Positions 26,016-35,939 of a stretch of 64,000 nucleotides of DNA are shown here, one piece after another (within the stretch, counting starts at the first letter, position 1; each line of letters begins with the position of its first letter). A program made the position numbers and the translations under genes. The notes under the pieces are model-generated. The model ran no database searches, was not told where the DNA came from, and was given only the letters and a program-made list of their open reading frames with translations. Source of the stretch: Pseudomonas gingeri (GTDB lineage Bacteria; Pseudomonadota; Gammaproteobacteria; Pseudomonadales; Pseudomonadaceae); the NCBI RefSeq assembly GCF_013386115.1, contig NZ_JACAOR010000013.1, positions 353,175 through 417,174 of the forward strand, written 5' to 3'.

Positions 26016-26918
26016 ATGAGTACGCCCTACGTTGAAACGGTCAAGCTGGATGAACTGAACTGCTGGCGGATCCGCCACGGTCAGGCCGAATTGCTGGTAG
26101 CCCAGCAAGGCGCGCATATCCTCAGTTATCAGTTGGCCGGGCAACCACCGCTGATCTGGCTCAACGACCAGGCCGAGTTCAAGTACGGCAAGAGCATTCG
26201 CGCCGGTGTACCGGTGTGCTGGCCGTGGTTCGGGGTCTTCGCGCGCAACCCGGACAGCGTCCAGGCGATGCGCCAGAGCAGCGAGCCGCCAACCGCCCAT
26301 GGCTTCGTCAGGACGCTGGAGTGGACATTGCTCGGTATCCAGGCCGACGACGACGGCGTGCTGGCGGAGTTCGCCGTGCCGGTGCCCGAAGGTGGCTTTG
26401 CCGGCTGGCCGCACAAGGTCGGCCTCAAGCTGGCGATTCACCTGGGCGAACGGTTGCGGATCAGCCTCACCAGCGAAAACCTCGACGATCATCCGGTCAC
26501 CCTCAGCCAGGCGCTGCACACCTATTTCGCCGTCAGCGATGTGCGCAACGTGCATGTCGAAGGCGTGGACGGCCTGGCCTATATCGACACGGCGGATGAC
26601 TGGAAGCCGGCCCGGCAACAGGGCGAGTTGCGTTTCGTCGGTGAAACCGACCGCATCTACCAGGATGCGCCGGCGCAGTTGAGCATTGTCGACCCGACCT
26701 GGGAACGGCGGATCGAGCTGGACACCAGCGGCTCGCGCTCGGCGGTGATCTGGAACCCGTGGATCGGCCGCGCCAGCCAGTTCACCGACATGGCCGACGA
26801 CGGCTGGCAGAAGATGCTCTGCATCGAAACCGCGAACGTGATGGATGACGTGGTGACGCTGGCACCGGGTGCCAGCCATACGCTGGGCGTGACTATCGGC
26901 AGCAGCCCGCTGGCCTGA
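26016..26918 (+). CDS. D-hexose-6-phosphate mutarotase (YeaD-like aldose 1-epimerase)
   Basis: From the ATG at 26016 the product is 300 residues. Typical family segments are GAHILSYQLAGQPPLIWL, RAGVPVCWPWFG, AHGFVRTLEW (active-site His) and QALHTYFAVSDV (second His), plus a late glutamate in CIETANV. It interconverts anomers of glucose-6-phosphate and similar sugars. The start of the listed frame at 25986 would only add an atypical N-terminus. Confidence 0.9.
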   Translation: MSTPYVETVKLDELNCWRIRHGQAELLVAQQGAHILSYQLAGQPPLIWLNDQAEFKYGKSIRAGVPVCWPWFGVFARNPDSVQAMRQSSEPPTAHGFVRTLEWTLLGIQADDDGVLAEFAVPVPEGGFAGWPHKVGLKLAIHLGERLRISLTSENLDDHPVTLSQALHTYFAVSDVRNVHVEGVDGLAYIDTADDWKPARQQGELRFVGETDRIYQDAPAQLSIVDPTWERRIELDTSGSRSAVIWNPWIGRASQFTDMADDGWQKMLCIETANVMDDVVTLAPGASHTLGVTIGSSPLA

Positions 26919-26923
26919 CATGA

Positions 26924-26947
26924 GGCGAGCGGGCTTGCCCGCTCGCC
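26924..26947. terminator. Hairpin between convergent genes
   Basis: GGCGAGCGGGC TT GCCCGCTCGCC is an 11-bp perfect stem right after the mutarotase stop. It has no T-tract and shares the GCGGGCTTGCCCGC core of REP elements, so it may be a reduced REP used as a transcript end for both convergent genes. Confidence 0.5.
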
Positions 26948-26951
26948 ACCC

Positions 26952-27488
26952 TCAAAGATCCGACTCCTTCACCACCCGCACCTTACCCGCATCCAGCGCA
27001 TACGCCGCATCGGCCAGGTCGTTGCTGACCTTCTCGATCTTCAGGGTCCCGGTCACCCACAGCGGCGTGTAGATATCGTCCAGCTTCAGGCCCTTGGGAT
27101 AACGCACCAGCACCAGCTGGTTCGGCGGTGGTGGCGGCACGTGGATGCAGGCACCCGGATAGGGAACCAGGAAAAACAGGGTACTGCGGCCCTTGGCGTC
27201 GGTTTCCAGCGGCACCGGATAGCCACCGATACGAATGTCCTTGCCGTTCATGGCGGCGACGGTCTTGGTCGAATACATCACCGCCGGCAGGCCCTTGCTC
27301 TGCTTCAAGCCGCCCTTGGCGGTAAAGGTGCCGTTGGCTTCAGGCGAGTCATGGCTGATTTCCGGCATTTCTTCGAGGGCTTTCTGGTCCGACTTGGGCA
27401 TCAGTTCCAGCCAGTCGGTTTCCGGCAGCTCGCCGGCGTGGGCCAGGCCGCTGCCCAGCAAAAGGAGTGTCAACAGAAGACGGCGCAT
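26952..27488 (-). CDS. DUF3299 periplasmic protein
   Basis: The 178-residue protein has a signal peptide (LLLTLLLLGSGLAHA). The mature domain has the DUF3299 features IRIGGYPVPLE, FFLVPYPGACIHVPPPPPNQ and a final strand pattern. The cysteine and histidine in GACIHVPPP suggest a metal or ligand site, but the function of the family is not known. It is monocistronic. Confidence 0.85.
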   Translation of the reverse strand: MRRLLLTLLLLGSGLAHAGELPETDWLELMPKSDQKALEEMPEISHDSPEANGTFTAKGGLKQSKGLPAVMYSTKTVAAMNGKDIRIGGYPVPLETDAKGRSTLFFLVPYPGACIHVPPPPPNQLVLVRYPKGLKLDDIYTPLWVTGTLKIEKVSNDLADAAYALDAGKVRVVKESDL

Positions 27489-27568
27489 GAGGGGCTCGGC
27501 AACAGGAAGTCAGGGCGAGCATTCTAGTCCTCTCCACGCGCCGCGCGGAGAGGACCTGGTCAGTTCGA

Positions 27569-27814
27569 TCAGTTCTTTTTGATCAGACCGTAGATCACCA
27601 GCAGGACAATCGCACCGACGACCGCGCCGATAAAGCCCGCGCCTTGCCCGGCCTGGTAGATGCCCAGCGCCTGGCCACCGTAGGTCGCCGCCAGCGAACC
27701 GCCGATCCCCAGCAGGATGGTCATGATCCAGCCCATGCTGTCGTCGCCCGGCTTGAGAAAGCGCGCCACGAGGCCGACGATAAGACCGATGAAAATGGTT
27801 CCGATGATACCCAT
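27569..27814 (-). CDS. GlsB/YeaQ/YmgE-family small membrane protein
   Basis: From the ATG at 27814 the product has 81 residues and three hydrophobic segments: IGTIFIGLIVGLVARFL, then WIMTILLGIGGSLAATY, then AGFIGAVVGAIVLLVIYGLI. The GLVARFLKPG and GIGGS motifs are standard. Such proteins are linked to stress and envelope state; their action is not defined. A frame starting at 27862 adds a non-family N-terminus. Confidence 0.88.
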   Translation of the reverse strand: MGIIGTIFIGLIVGLVARFLKPGDDSMGWIMTILLGIGGSLAATYGGQALGIYQAGQGAGFIGAVVGAIVLLVIYGLIKKN

Positions 27815-27923
27815 GACGTTGCCTCTGAGTGAGTGAGCCACACGCCAAAGCCTAGTCAGCACTTTGGCATCCTGCCATCAGAGGCTGGCGGGATCCGATG
27901 GTTCCCGCCGCGCAGGGATATCT

Positions 27924-29006
27924 TTACTCGGCGATCAGCGCTTCGACCCGCAGGATCTGCTGTTGCAGCGTGGCCTTGTCGGCGCAACGCAGGTTGGCGT
28001 GGCCGACCTTGCGCCCGGCCTTGAAGGCCTTGCCGTAGTGGTGCAGGTGGCAGTCGGCGATGGCGATGACCTTCTCCACCGGCGGCACGCTGCCGATAAA
28101 GTTCAGCATCGCGCTCTCGCCGACCTTGGCGGTCGAGCCCAGCGGCAGGCCGGCTACCGCCCGCAAGTGGTTCTCGAACTGGCTGCACTCGGCGCCTTCG
28201 GTGGTCCAGTGCCCGGAGTTGTGCACACGCGGGGCAATCTCGTTGGCCTTGAGGCCGCCGTCGACTTCGAAGAACTCGAAAGCCATCACGCCGACATAGT
28301 CCAGTTGCTTGAGCACCCGGCTGGAATAGTCTTCGGCCAGGGCCTGCAACGGGTGGTCGGTGCTGGCGATCGACAGCTTCAGAATGCCGCTCTCGTGGGT
28401 GTTGTGCACCAGCGGGTAGAAGCGGGTTTCGCCATCGCGGGCACGCACGGCGATCAGCGAGACTTCGCCGGTGAACGGCACGAAACCTTCCAGCAGGCAG
28501 GCGACGCTGCCCAGCTCGGCAAAGGTGCCGACCACATCGGCCGCGGTGCGCAGGACTTTCTGGCCCTTGCCGTCGTAACCCAGGGTACGGGTCTTCAACA
28601 CGGCCGGCAGGCCGATGCTGGCGACCGCTGCATCCAGGTCCGCCTGGGACTGGATATCGGCGAAGGCCGGGGTCGGGATCCCCAGGTCCTTGAACATGCT
28701 TTTTTCGAACCAGCGATCGCGGGCGATACGCAGGGCTTCGGCGCTTGGATAGACCGGCACGAACTGCGACAGGAAGGCCACGGTTTCCGCGGGGACGCTT
28801 TCGAACTCGAAAGTCACCAGGTCGACTTCATCGGCCAACTGGCGCAGGTGATCCTGATCGCCGTAGTCGGCTCGCAGATGTTCGCCCAGGGCGGCTGCAC
28901 AGGCATCCGGCGCCGGGTCGAGGAAAGCGAAGTTCATCCCCAGCGGCGTACCCGCCAGGGCCAACATGCGGCCGAGCTGGCCGCCACCGATTACACCGAT
29001 CTTCAT
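27924..29006 (-). CDS. purK: N5-carboxyaminoimidazole ribonucleotide synthase
   Basis: PurK uses ATP and bicarbonate to carboxylate aminoimidazole ribonucleotide in purine synthesis. From the ATG at 29006 (GAGG upstream) it has 360 residues: N-terminal IGVIGGGQLGRMLA, ATP-grasp segments LKTRTLGYDGKGQ and LLEGFVPFTGEVS, and NEIAPRVHNSGHWT near residue 260. It follows purE by 11 bases; the products act in sequence. Confidence 0.95.
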   Translation of the reverse strand: MKIGVIGGGQLGRMLALAGTPLGMNFAFLDPAPDACAAALGEHLRADYGDQDHLRQLADEVDLVTFEFESVPAETVAFLSQFVPVYPSAEALRIARDRWFEKSMFKDLGIPTPAFADIQSQADLDAAVASIGLPAVLKTRTLGYDGKGQKVLRTAADVVGTFAELGSVACLLEGFVPFTGEVSLIAVRARDGETRFYPLVHNTHESGILKLSIASTDHPLQALAEDYSSRVLKQLDYVGVMAFEFFEVDGGLKANEIAPRVHNSGHWTTEGAECSQFENHLRAVAGLPLGSTAKVGESAMLNFIGSVPPVEKVIAIADCHLHHYGKAFKAGRKVGHANLRCADKATLQQQILRVEALIAE

Positions 29007-29017
29007 CGTCAAAAACC

Positions 29018-29509
29018 TCAGGCGACGCGCGGGTCTGGATTATCCAGCACGCTGTCTGTCTGTTCAGCACGGAATTTTTTCAGCACGGTATGAAAGTGCG
29101 GATGCTTGGCGCCCAGGATGCTCGCCGACAGCAGCGCGGCGTTGATCGCGCCGGCCTTGCCGATGGCCAGGGTGGCGACCGGGATGCCCGCGGGCATCTG
29201 CACGATCGACAGCAGCGAGTCCACGCCCGAGAGCATCGACGACTGCACTGGCACGCCCAGCACCGGCAGGTGGGTCTTGGCCGCACACATGCCCGGCAGG
29301 TGGGCCGCGCCACCGGCACCGGCGATGATCACCTCGATGCCACGGGACTCGGCCTCTTCGGCGTACTGGAACAGCAGGTCCGGGGTGCGATGGGCCGAAA
29401 CCACTTTCACCTCGTAAGGGATGCCGAGCTTTTCCAGCATATCGGCGGTGTGGCTAAGGGTGGACCAATCGGACTTGGAGCCCATGATCACGCCAACCAG
29501 TGCGCTCAT
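29018..29509 (-). CDS. purE: N5-carboxyaminoimidazole ribonucleotide mutase
   Basis: The ATG at 29509 gives 163 residues, the normal PurE length; an upstream extension to 29656 would run through the leader hairpin. The motifs MGSKSDW, VVSAHRTPD, AGAGGAAHLPGM and GVPVQSS are the active-site loops, with the catalytic His in SAHRTP. It moves the carboxylate made by PurK from N5 to C4. AAGAGAAGAGG provides the ribosome-binding site. Its leader holds a terminator-like hairpin. Confidence 0.96.
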   Translation of the reverse strand: MSALVGVIMGSKSDWSTLSHTADMLEKLGIPYEVKVVSAHRTPDLLFQYAEEAESRGIEVIIAGAGGAAHLPGMCAAKTHLPVLGVPVQSSMLSGVDSLLSIVQMPAGIPVATLAIGKAGAINAALLSASILGAKHPHFHTVLKKFRAEQTDSVLDNPDPRVA

Positions 29510-29544
29510 CGTCGTGCCTCTTCTCTTGGGCGCCCGCAGGCGCG

Positions 29545-29587
29545 TCAAAAAACAACAAGCCACGCGGGAAGACCGGCGTGGCTTGTT
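29545..29587 (-). terminator. Terminator-like hairpin in the purE leader (candidate attenuator)
   Basis: A perfect 12-bp stem (29554-29565 with 29576-29587: AACAAGCCACGC / GCGTGGCTTGTT) with a 10-base loop is followed on the minus strand by TTTTTTGA. It lies about 40 bases downstream of a likely purE -10 element and 36 bases upstream of the purE ATG, so transcripts would have to pass it. It could instead terminate the LysR gene 280 bases away, but an intervening promoter makes that less likely. Confidence 0.65.
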
Positions 29588-29626
29588 ATGCGAATTATGG
29601 CCGGGCGAACCGGCCGAAGGCCGCGC

Positions 29627-29656
29627 AGTATACCGAAAAATCCGCGTCGTACGCAC
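29627..29656 (-). promoter_or_regulatory. Probable purE promoter
   Basis: On the minus strand TATACT (29632-29627) is a near-consensus sigma70 -10 element. A weak TGCGTA at about 29655-29650 stands at -35 with 17-base spacing. Transcription would start near 29620, giving a leader of about 110 bases. Confidence 0.5.
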
Positions 29657-29735
29657 TTTCTGCGACCGTCTGTCGTTCGCTGGATTTTAGCCGCTGAAGG
29701 CCGGTTTACCTGACTTTCAGGTCAATCCAGGACAT

Positions 29736-29820
29736 TGTGGGAGCTGGCTTTCCAGCGATTGCGGCCGCAAGAGCAATGCAAGGCTCAAGGGCCTCATCGC
29801 CGGCAAGCCGGCTCCTACAA
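29736..29820. repeat. REP pair between purE leader and LysR gene
   Basis: TGTGGGAGCTGGCTTTCCAGCGA faces CGCCGGCAAGCCGGCTCCTACA. It lies in the 361-bp gap 29510-29870, which otherwise holds only the purE promoter and leader. A lone TGTGGGAGCTTCAGG half-copy sits at about 29860. Confidence 0.8.
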
Positions 29821-29870
29821 GGTCCCAGGCTGGACGACAGCCCGTGGTGAACCCCGATCCTGTGGGAGCT

Positions 29871-30788
29871 TCAGGTCGGGGCCGGCGTCTGCGCCGCAGC
29901 GCCTTCCAGCTTGCGCCACAACAGGCGCACATTCGCCTTGCGCACCAGCGCGCAGCGATACAGGCGGATCTCCAGCGGCACATGCCATTGCGCGCCGCCA
30001 CAAACCACCAGTTCGCCCCGCGCCAGCTCGGCCCGCACGCTCAACTGCGGCACCCAGGCGATGCCCAGGCCCTCCAGCGCCATGCTCTTGAGGCTGTCGG
30101 CCATGGCCGTCTCGTACACCGTGGTGAAACGCAGGTTGCGCTGGCGCAGCAGCAGGTTCACCGAACGCCCGAGAAATGCCCCGGCGCTGTAGGCCAGCAA
30201 CGGCACGCTGGCCTCGCCTTCCAGGTCGAACAGCGGCTTGCCGTCCGGCCCCGCCGCGCACACCGGGAGCATTTCGGTATGCCCCAGGTGCAACGACGGA
30301 AAGATCTCCGCGTCCATCTGCAACGCCGCATCCGGGTCATAGAACGCCAGCATCAGGTCGCAACCGCCCTCGCGCAGCGCATGCACCGCGTCGCCAACGT
30401 TGGTCGCCACCAGCCGCGTGGCGATGTTCAGCCCTTCGTTGCGCAACTGCGCGATCCACCGCGGGAAGAAGCCCAGCGCCAGGGAGTGCGCCGCCGCCAC
30501 CTGCATGACTTCGCCCTGCCCGCCTTCCAGATGATGCAGATGGCGCACCACCTCGCCCAGTTGCTCGACCACCGTTCGCGCCGTCACCAGGAACAGCTGG
30601 CCGGCCGCCGTCAGCTCGATCGGCGTGCGCGAGCGATTGACCAGGGTCAGGCCCAGCGCCGCTTCCAGGCTGCGAATCCGTCGGCTGAACGCCGGCTGCG
30701 TGACGAAGCGACGCTCGGCAGCCTGGGAAAAGCTGCGCGTCGCCGCCAGGGCACTGAAATCTTCCAACCATTTGCTTTCGAGATTCAT
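29871..30788 (-). CDS. LysR-family transcriptional regulator divergent from aspA
   Basis: From the ATG at 30788 (MNLESKWLED; GGGAAGGG upstream) the protein has 305 residues. Its N-terminal helix-turn-helix reads RSFSQAAERRFVTQPAFSRR with LGLTLVNRS after it, followed by a substrate-binding domain. A longer frame from 30875 has a non-family start. It is transcribed away from aspA, and the 184-base shared region has a T-N11-A symmetry, so it probably regulates aspA and itself. The inducer is unknown; fumarate or aspartate would be reasonable guesses. Confidence 0.88.
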   Translation of the reverse strand: MNLESKWLEDFSALAATRSFSQAAERRFVTQPAFSRRIRSLEAALGLTLVNRSRTPIELTAAGQLFLVTARTVVEQLGEVVRHLHHLEGGQGEVMQVAAAHSLALGFFPRWIAQLRNEGLNIATRLVATNVGDAVHALREGGCDLMLAFYDPDAALQMDAEIFPSLHLGHTEMLPVCAAGPDGKPLFDLEGEASVPLLAYSAGAFLGRSVNLLLRQRNLRFTTVYETAMADSLKSMALEGLGIAWVPQLSVRAELARGELVVCGGAQWHVPLEIRLYRCALVRKANVRLLWRKLEGAAAQTPAPT

Positions 30789-30859
30789 TGGCCCTTCCCT
30801 CCTCCAAGCGCACCATTTTGGTTCACACGCTCGCCACACACAATGCGTCACATCGGCAT

Positions 30860-30876
30860 TATGCCGTTTGTGCATA
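30860..30876. promoter_or_regulatory. Candidate LysR operator in the aspA divergent region
   Basis: TATGC - CGTTTGT - GCATA contains the LysR-type T-N11-A core. It overlaps CGGCAT-T-ATGCCG (30854-30866), a second perfect palindrome. The site is 72 bases from the LysR start and about 100 from aspA. Confidence 0.5.
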
Positions 30877-30972
30877 GGGCAGCGCCGAACAGCATTGGCC
30901 CAAAAATTCCCTCAAGCCTAGCATTGCCAACGTTCCGGCATTGACCGGGTCCATTTCGAGATGATTTCTATC

Positions 30973-32397
<1,425 letters not shown>

Positions 32398-32460
32398 CCC
32401 TCAGTGACAGATCGCAAACCGCTCACCAGGTCGAGGGACTAGACACCTCTCACCTTTTGA

Positions 32461-32494
32461 GGGCCTGAAGGTCACTCTTCAGGCCCTTTTTTTT
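32461..32494 (+). terminator. Intrinsic terminator after aspA
   Basis: GGGCCTGAA / TTCAGGCCC forms a 9-bp stem with an 8-base loop, followed by TTTTTTTT. Confidence 0.92.
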
Positions 32495-32831
32495 AACTGA
32501 TTTTTCATGGCAACACCGTTCCCGACAACCGTTCAGCAGACGCGCATTACTCGCCAACCGACTGGCGAGGCTTCTAGGACAGCGGTTCCAGGGTGCAAAG
32601 ATGAAAAATGACAGGCCGTGCAGACGTTGGCGGTCCTGATCGGTATAGTGCCGCCCCTCTTCGCGTAAGCGATCCGCGGCACAGTGGAACCGAAACACGC
32701 GAAACAACACTAAAAACAACCCGCGAAAGCTCGGGACGATTTATCGCCAGCCCACACTGCCCTGCAACACCGGGTGTAACGCGATATTTCAAACGAGCCG
32801 CCTTTGCATCAAAAACAGCGAGGAACCATCC
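32495..32831. other. Upstream region of the AGCS symporter gene
   Basis: This stretch must hold the symporter promoter. The only structure I see is GTGCCGC (32648-32654) paired with GCGGCAC (32676-32682) around a smaller TTCGC-GTAA-GCGA hairpin, which could form in the leader RNA. No gene is apparent. Confidence 0.4.
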
Positions 32832-34280
32832 ATGCTCGAAGTCATTAACGACTTCCTCTCAGGGAAAGTACTGATCGTGCTCATTGTCGGGCTCGGTAGC
32901 TACTTCACGATCCGCTCACGGTTCGTCCAGTTTCGCCATTTCGCCCACATGTTCACGGTCTTCAAGGAATCCCTGCGCGGTCAGGCGGGCCAACTCAGCT
33001 CCTTCCAGGCCCTGATGCTGAGCCTGGCCGGCCGCGTCGGCGCCGGTAACATCGCCGGTGTCGGCATCGCCGTGACCCTCGGCGGCCCGGGTGCCGTGTT
33101 CTGGATGTGGGTCACCGCACTGGTGGGCATGTCCAGCAGCTTCTTCGAATGTACGCTGGCCCAGGTCTACAAGCGCGCCGATGGCGACGGCCTGTACCGT
33201 GGTGGTCCGGCCTACTACATCCAGCATGGCCTGAAGCTCAAGGGCATGGCGGTGATATTCTCCATCCTGCTGCTGGTCACCTACGGCTTCGCCTTCAACG
33301 GCCTGCAGTCGTACACCGTCACCCACTCCCTGCAGAACGCCTTCGGCTTCGACCCGGCCCACACCGGTATCGCCCTGGCCGTGCTGCTGGCAATCGTCTT
33401 CCTCGGCGGCATCAAGCGCATCGCCGCGGTCTCCGACCTGCTGGTTCCGATCAAGACCCTGGCCTACATCGGCGTCACCCTGTACGTGATCGGCAGCCAG
33501 ATCGAGCACGTTCCGGCCATGCTGGAAACCATCTTCAAGAGCGCCTTCGGCCTTGACCCTGCGTTCGGCGGCCTGCTCGGCAGCGCCATCGTCATGGGCG
33601 TGAAGCGTGGCGTGTTCGCCAACGAAGCAGGCCTGGGCAGCGCCCCGAACGTCGCCGCCGTGGCCGCCGTGAAACACCCGGGCGCCCAGGGCGTGGTCCA
33701 GGCGTTCAGCGTGTTTCTCGACACCTTCGTGATCTGCACCTGCACCGCCCTGCTGATCCTGCTGTCGGGCTTCTACACGCCGGGCTTCGAAGGTGACGGC
33801 ATCGTCCTGACCCAGAACTCCCTGGCCGCGGTGGTCGGTGACTGGGGCCGCGTGTTCGTCAGCGTCGCCCTGTCGCTGTTCGTGTTCACCTGCATCCTCT
33901 ACAACTACTACCTGGGCGAGAACAGCCTGCAGTTCCTGACCCGCAACCGTGTCGTGCTGATGGTCTACCGCGCCCTGATCCTGGCCCTGGTGGTCTGGGG
34001 TTCGGTGCAGAACCTGGGAACCGTGTTCGCTTTCGCCGACATCACCATGACCTGCCTGGCCTTCGTCAACCTGATCGCCCTGGCCATGCTGTTCAAGGTC
34101 GGCCTGCGCGTGATGCGCGACTACGACGGACAGCGCCGCGCCGGCGTTGGCCAGCCGGTGTTCGATTCCAGCAAGTTCGCCGACCTGGATCTGGACCTGA
34201 AAGCCTGGCCGGCCAATCCGGACCAGCCAGTGTCCCGCGAGCAGGAAGCAGCCCAGGGCGTGCCCGCCACGCAACGCTGA
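32832..34280 (+). CDS. Alanine/glycine:cation symporter (AGCS family)
   Basis: The 482-residue protein has about 11 membrane segments and the AGCS hallmarks: SLAGRVGAGNIAGVGIAVTLGG-type loop, GGPAYYIQHGL, and the GVKRGVFANEAGLGSAPN block. By family it imports small amino acids (alanine, glycine, sometimes glutamine or asparagine) with sodium. GAGGAA stands 10 bases before the ATG. It sits between aspA and an asparaginase, which makes asparagine or aspartate-related uptake plausible, though the substrate cannot be read from sequence. The C-terminal 60 residues are a charged tail. Confidence 0.9.
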   Translation: MLEVINDFLSGKVLIVLIVGLGSYFTIRSRFVQFRHFAHMFTVFKESLRGQAGQLSSFQALMLSLAGRVGAGNIAGVGIAVTLGGPGAVFWMWVTALVGMSSSFFECTLAQVYKRADGDGLYRGGPAYYIQHGLKLKGMAVIFSILLLVTYGFAFNGLQSYTVTHSLQNAFGFDPAHTGIALAVLLAIVFLGGIKRIAAVSDLLVPIKTLAYIGVTLYVIGSQIEHVPAMLETIFKSAFGLDPAFGGLLGSAIVMGVKRGVFANEAGLGSAPNVAAVAAVKHPGAQGVVQAFSVFLDTFVICTCTALLILLSGFYTPGFEGDGIVLTQNSLAAVVGDWGRVFVSVALSLFVFTCILYNYYLGENSLQFLTRNRVVLMVYRALILALVVWGSVQNLGTVFAFADITMTCLAFVNLIALAMLFKVGLRVMRDYDGQRRAGVGQPVFDSSKFADLDLDLKAWPANPDQPVSREQEAAQGVPATQR

Positions 34281-34415
34281 TCGCAGCCCCTCGGGCGGCG
34301 CCCTGCCGTCCGATGCGAAAGATCCACCGGGTGGCGTCCCAGCCGCCCGACGTGACACACCTTGCGTCCGCAGGCATGCTGCGGCGCAAGGTGTATTCGT
34401 CCAGGAGAACCATCA

Positions 34416-35420
34416 ATGAACCCCGTCACTTATCCCGCCGCGCGGCACGTCATGGTGCTCTACACCGGCGGCACCATCGGCATGCAGGCCAGTGCCGGCG
34501 GCCTGGCCCCGGCTTCCGGTTTCGAAGCGCGGATGCGCGAGTACCTGCTCAGCCAGCCGGCACTGGTCGTTGCGCAATGGCGCTTTCGTGAGATGGCGCC
34601 GCTGATCGACAGCGCCAACATGACCCCCGAGTACTGGCTGCGCCTGCGGGACGCGGTGGTCGATGCGGTCGAGCAGCAACAGTGCGACAGCGTGCTGGTC
34701 CTGCACGGCACCGATACCCTGGCCTACAGCGCGGCGGCCATGAGCTTCCAGTTGCTGGGGCTGCGGGCACCGGTGGTGTTTACCGGCTCCATGCTGCCGG
34801 CGGGCGTGCCGGACAGCGATGCCTGGGAAAACGTCTGCGGTGCGCTGGTCGCCCTCGGCCAGGGCCTGGCGCCGGGGGTGCATCTGCATTTCCATGGCGA
34901 AATGCTCTCGCCGACCCGCTGCGCGAAGATTCGCAGCTTTGGCCGTCATCCGTTCGCGGCCCTCGCTCGTACCGGTGGTGCGGCCAGGGCCACTGACCTG
35001 CCGGCGCAACTGGACTACCACCAGGCCCGCCAGCTGACGACGGTCGGCGTCCTGCCACTGGTGCCGGGCATCGGCGCCGCGCAGCTGGACGCGATGATCG
35101 ACAGCGGTATCCAGGCCCTGGTGCTGGAGTGTTTCGGCAGCGGCACCGGACCGAGCGACAACCCGGCGTTCCTCGCCAGTCTCCAGCGGGCGCAGAAGCG
35201 GGGCATAGTGGTGGTGGCGATCACCCAGTGCCATGAAGGCGGTGTCGAGCTGGACGTCTATGAGGCCGGCAGCCGTCTGCGCGGCGTCGGCGTGCTGTCC
35301 GGCGGCGGCATGACCCGGGAAGCGGCGTTCGGCAAACTGCATGCCCTGCTCGGGGCCGGCCTGGAGTCGGCTGAAGTGCGACGCCTGGTCGAACTCGATC
35401 TGTGCGGCGAACTGCGCTGA
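34416..35420 (+). CDS. Type I-like asparaginase
   Basis: From the ATG at 34416 (CCAGGAGAAC upstream) the enzyme has 334 residues and no signal peptide, so it is cytoplasmic. The two catalytic threonine motifs are present: VLYTGGTIGM (residues 13-22) and VLHGTDTLAYSAAAM (about 90-104). It hydrolyses asparagine to aspartate and ammonia. The frame from 34362 adds residues outside the family. Function fits the neighbouring aspA and amino-acid symporter. Confidence 0.9.
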   Translation: MNPVTYPAARHVMVLYTGGTIGMQASAGGLAPASGFEARMREYLLSQPALVVAQWRFREMAPLIDSANMTPEYWLRLRDAVVDAVEQQQCDSVLVLHGTDTLAYSAAAMSFQLLGLRAPVVFTGSMLPAGVPDSDAWENVCGALVALGQGLAPGVHLHFHGEMLSPTRCAKIRSFGRHPFAALARTGGAARATDLPAQLDYHQARQLTTVGVLPLVPGIGAAQLDAMIDSGIQALVLECFGSGTGPSDNPAFLASLQRAQKRGIVVVAITQCHEGGVELDVYEAGSRLRGVGVLSGGGMTREAAFGKLHALLGAGLESAEVRRLVELDLCGELR

Positions 35421-35939
35421 CAATCGCCTGCCGATCCCTGCGACACCCGACCTCCAGTGAGCCCCGCGCACTGGAGGTCAATTCTTCCTTCCTACCCAGC
35501 CAATCTGATCAGTCCGATATATACGTAGGATTATTCTCATACACCATTCCTACGCTACTCCTGCCCAATCGCCTCGGGTAGGCTGGTCAAAGTTGCAAAT
35601 CACAAACAACCTTGTTTGAACTTCGTATTTTAAATACGCAGCTTGCAACTAAAAAAGCAGAAGTTCCATCAATACCCGTATTGAACGGCTTGTTACTTTA
35701 ACGCGGAAACTTCGGATAACTCGCCGACGCAGTGTCACGCCTGTCCATAAGTGTCGACTTCTGTATGTGTCTTGTTCATCCGTCGCCAGCGCACCAAAGC
35801 GCAGCGGCCCGGCCCCCGGGCATCACCTGGATAATGCGGGCCTCCCGTTTCGAACGGATCGAGTGTGCGGTCATGGAAGCCTTGGCTCTTTCTTATTCAG
35901 ACGCTGTCAGGACAGCCATGGGAAAACCAGAGAGAAACC
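35421..35939. other. Long AT-rich intergenic region with several palindromes
   Basis: These 519 bases carry no convincing gene. They hold an inverted repeat CGTAGGA (35524-35530) / TCCTACG (35548-35554) and, 37 bases later, the nested palindromes listed separately at 35591-35650. The base composition is clearly lower in GC than the genes on both sides, and the NTF2-like gene follows. Confidence 0.6.
35591..35650. other. Nested palindromes able to form a three-way junction
   Basis: An outer 8-bp inverted repeat, AGTTGCAA (35591-35598) with TTGCAACT (35643-35650), encloses two separate perfect hairpins: CAAACAA-CC-TTGTTTG (35603-35618) and CGTATTT-T-AAATACG (35624-35638). An A-run follows on the plus strand. 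The structure could be an RNA element, a set of operators or a recombination site. I do not recognise it. Confidence 0.6.

Noticed and set aside
29510..29656. N-terminal extension of PurE
   Set aside because: It would read through the promoter and leader hairpin, and PurE from 29509 already has the family length and start.
35591..35650. tRNA or integron attC site
   Set aside because: No CCA end, T-loop or anticodon arm, and the outer repeat AGTTGCAA/TTGCAACT does not fit the GTTRRRY core rule of attC.
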